Below, piece by piece: positions 62,557 to 64,000 of a stretch of DNA of 64,000 nucleotides; positions within the stretch are counted from its first letter, which is position 1, and every line of letters starts with the position of its first letter. Below the pieces are notes generated by a model that was not told the origin of the DNA, did not search any database, and was given only the letters and a program-made list of their open reading frames with translations. The DNA comes from BS150m-G50 sp964517435. Lineage in GTDB: Bacteria > CAIWAD01 > BS150m-G50. The position numbers and the translations under genes are program-made. Location of the stretch: assembly GCA_964517435.1 (NCBI GenBank), contig CAZFEC010000007.1:19974-83973 (forward strand), read 5' to 3'.

Positions 62557-63009
62557 ATGAAATACTCCGGTACTGTAATCTATCGCCACCGGCAGATGGC
62601 CAGGGAGATGTTGTTCGCCATCGCGCTGGTGCTGCTGCTCGTGCTGACCCTGACGACCGGCGAGTATCACTGGGGCTGGTTCCTGTTCACGATTGGTCTG
62701 CTGGTCGGCTTCGCCCTGCTCTTCGGATCGCTGACCGTGGTGATCGACACGGAAATTCTGCTCTGCTATTTCGGCGTCGGCCTGTTCCGGAAGCAGTTTC
62801 AGCTGGCGGAAATCACCGCCGCGGAAACAGTGCGCAATCGCTGGTACTATGGCTGGGGCATCCGTCCCACCCCGACCGGCTGGATGTTCAATGTCAGCGG
62901 TCTGTACGCGGTTGAGCTCACACTGAGCGACGGCAGGCGGTTCCGGATCGGGTCCGATCAACCTCAGGTACTGGAACAGGTGATCAGGCAGAGTATCGGC
63001 CGGACTTGA
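62557..63009 (+). CDS. Two-helix membrane protein with PH-like tail
   Basis: A 150-residue protein with two membrane helices near the N-terminus (EMLFAIALVLLLVLTLTTG and WGWFLFTIGLLVGFALLFGS), then a beta-rich cytosolic tail (YAVELTLSDGRRFRIGSD) like bacterial PH domains. The ATG at 62557 has GTGAGG 5 bases upstream; an ATG at 62533 inside trmO is possible. It follows trmO directly. Function unknown. Confidence 0.65.
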   Translation: MKYSGTVIYRHRQMAREMLFAIALVLLLVLTLTTGEYHWGWFLFTIGLLVGFALLFGSLTVVIDTEILLCYFGVGLFRKQFQLAEITAAETVRNRWYYGWGIRPTPTGWMFNVSGLYAVELTLSDGRRFRIGSDQPQVLEQVIRQSIGRT

Positions 63010-63069
63010 TTTCCTCCTAGAGGATGGCACAAATACCTCAGCCAGAATAGCTGGGTAACCTGGAGAAAT

Positions 63070-63813
63070 ATGAATACACCCGCTGACGACCAGACCGGCG
63101 CCCCGCAGCTCGACGGTAAATCGCAGAAGATCCGCCGCATGTTTTCACTCGTCCCGGAGACTTACGAGCGGGTCAACCATGTCATCACGCTGGGATTCGA
63201 TATCGTCTGGCGCCACCGCTTGACGCGGATCGCCGCCGCGCAAGCCGCCGCCGGCAACTGGGTCGACATGTGCACCGGCACCGGGGAGGCGGCGGTGTAC
63301 CTCCAACAGCTGGCCAAGCCAGGCACGCGCGTCTGGGGCGTCGATTTCACACCCGGAATGCTGACCGAGGCGCGCCGCAAGGAGGCCGCCGCACCGATCA
63401 GTTTTGTCGCCGCCGACATCAAGGCGCTGCCATTCGCCGACGACAGCCTGGACCTGATCACCATGTCCTTCGCCACCCGCAACATCAACCTAGACCGCGA
63501 GACGCTGGTACGCAGCTTCGCCGGCTACTGCCGCGCGCTCAAGCCGGGAGGCTGCTTCTGCAACCTCGAGACAAGCCGTCCCGGAAATGGCTTTGTCCGC
63601 CGCTGCAACGACCTCTACATCAAGCTGCTGGTGAAGAGCAGCGGCGCCTTCATCTCCGGCAGCGAGTCGCCGTACGTCTACCTGGCGCGGACCATCCCGA
63701 TGTTCTACCGGGCCGAGGAACTGCGCGAGATATTACTCGAAGCCGGTTTCAGCCGGGTGACCTTCAAGCGGATGCTCTTCGGCGCCACAGCGATTCACAT
63801 AGCGCAGAAATAG
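63070..63813 (+). CDS. UbiE/MenG-family methyltransferase
   Basis: A 247-residue SAM-dependent C-methyltransferase of quinone synthesis. Landmarks: RRMFSLVPETYERVNHVITL at the N-terminus, SAM motif I as WVDMCTGTGEAAVYLQQ (the usual 'DVGTGTGD' reads DMCTGTGE), ALPFADDSLDLITMSFATRN, ALKPGGCFCNLETSRP and a C-terminal FGATAIHIAQK. Likely demethylmenaquinone methyltransferase in an anaerobe, though no other men or ubi gene is in the window. Ribosome site GGAG precedes the ATG. Confidence 0.88.
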   Translation: MNTPADDQTGAPQLDGKSQKIRRMFSLVPETYERVNHVITLGFDIVWRHRLTRIAAAQAAAGNWVDMCTGTGEAAVYLQQLAKPGTRVWGVDFTPGMLTEARRKEAAAPISFVAADIKALPFADDSLDLITMSFATRNINLDRETLVRSFAGYCRALKPGGCFCNLETSRPGNGFVRRCNDLYIKLLVKSSGAFISGSESPYVYLARTIPMFYRAEELREILLEAGFSRVTFKRMLFGATAIHIAQK

Positions 63814-63819
63814 TAACGC

Positions 63820-63915
63820 CGGGGTCGGACCTGATTAAGTTTTTGTTATTACGGCAATAAAGCCGGAAATACAGCCAATTCCGGCCCTTACATGGGCATT
63901 TTTCAGGCGAAAAAC
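63820..63915. repeat. Interspersed 96-bp element, copy at the window's right end
   Basis: CGGGGTCGGACCTGATTAAG (63820-63839) at one end and TTTTTCAGGCGAAAAAC (63899-63915) at the other, in the same layout as the copies at 35294, 35436, 46149 and 26275 (reverse complement for some). It begins 6 bases after the stop of the ubiE-type gene. Confidence 0.85.
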
Positions 63916-64000
63916 GACAATCACGCAAAAGGGAGACATATTATGTAGTCGCTTCTGAAAAACGCCATTCTGCCTCAAACGAGGCCGTATGATCTCGCCG

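Noticed and set aside
1..64000. tRNA, rRNA or tmRNA genes
   Set aside because: I looked for cloverleaf-like and conserved rRNA stretches in the intergenic regions and saw none; a dedicated RNA search was not possible here.

Overview
The window looks like a contig from an uncultured, probably anaerobic bacterium of the Fibrobacterota-Chlorobiota-Bacteroidota (FCB) sphere. Two large predicted secreted proteins (46350-49340 and 53681-56224, both minus) end in a type IX secretion (T9SS) type A sorting domain with the usual 'NYPNPFNP...' start and a '...K(M)(A/M)L(V/I)K' end, and a third gene (25053-26264) resembles the PorV/UPF0164 outer-membrane family. Core genes run at about 60-65% G+C in the lines I sampled. 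A 100-base run of N (40171-40270) shows this is a scaffolded draft assembly. Lineage is inference; no rRNA or tRNA gene was seen.

Layout. 1-4.7 kb: end of a HEAT-like gene, then dnaG and mutS2 on the minus strand. 4.8-7.8 kb: small membrane, DUF3795, GNAT and membrane genes, then asnA behind a good sigma70-type promoter. 7.9-16.2 kb: a carbohydrate cluster (Gfo/Idh/MocA oxidoreductase, galactokinase-like GHMP kinase, nucleotidyltransferase, exported clan GH-D glycosidase, sodium:solute symporter, lipoprotein). 16.4-24.2 kb: a complete Rnf cluster in the order C-D-G-E-A, a Tat/NusG-II protein, apbE, then rnfB and rseC. 24.2-28.2 kb: lower-GC surface and membrane genes with repeats. 28.2-32.5 kb: hybrid histidine kinase, Bax-like glucosaminidase and HD-GYP regulator. 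32.9-35.3 kb: nfnAB. 35.3-43.2 kb: nested repeats, transglutaminase-like secreted protein, ferredoxin-type protein, GNAT-YoaP protein and a very large hybrid kinase. 43.2-46.1 kb: SDR, DUF4438, membrane protein and hslR. 46.3-56.4 kb: two T9SS cargo proteins, an O-methyltransferase pseudogene, a repeat-rich gene-poor gap, and the IMPase, folE and queD genes. 56.5-63.8 kb: 2-oxoacid:ferredoxin oxidoreductase, nfo, sirtuin, trmO and ubiE-type methyltransferase.

How it fits together. Reduced ferredoxin made by the 2-oxoacid:ferredoxin oxidoreductase could be used by Rnf (ion pumping with NAD+ reduction) and by NfnAB (electron bifurcation with NADPH), with ApbE attaching FMN to RnfD and RnfG. This is a typical anaerobic energy-conservation set. 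The carbohydrate cluster reads as hydrolysis outside the cytoplasm, Na+-coupled import, anomeric phosphorylation and nucleotide activation of one sugar; the sugar is unknown.

The most unusual content is non-coding. There is a roughly 95-96 bp interspersed element with a GGTCCGACCCC box at one end and a GTTTTTC/GAAAAAC hairpin at the other (five copies plus partial ones). There are also two or three other palindromic repeat families and an over-represented word, TGTATCACA/GTGATAC, concentrated in the sugar cluster. No transposase, CRISPR array, prophage or recognisable defence system was seen.
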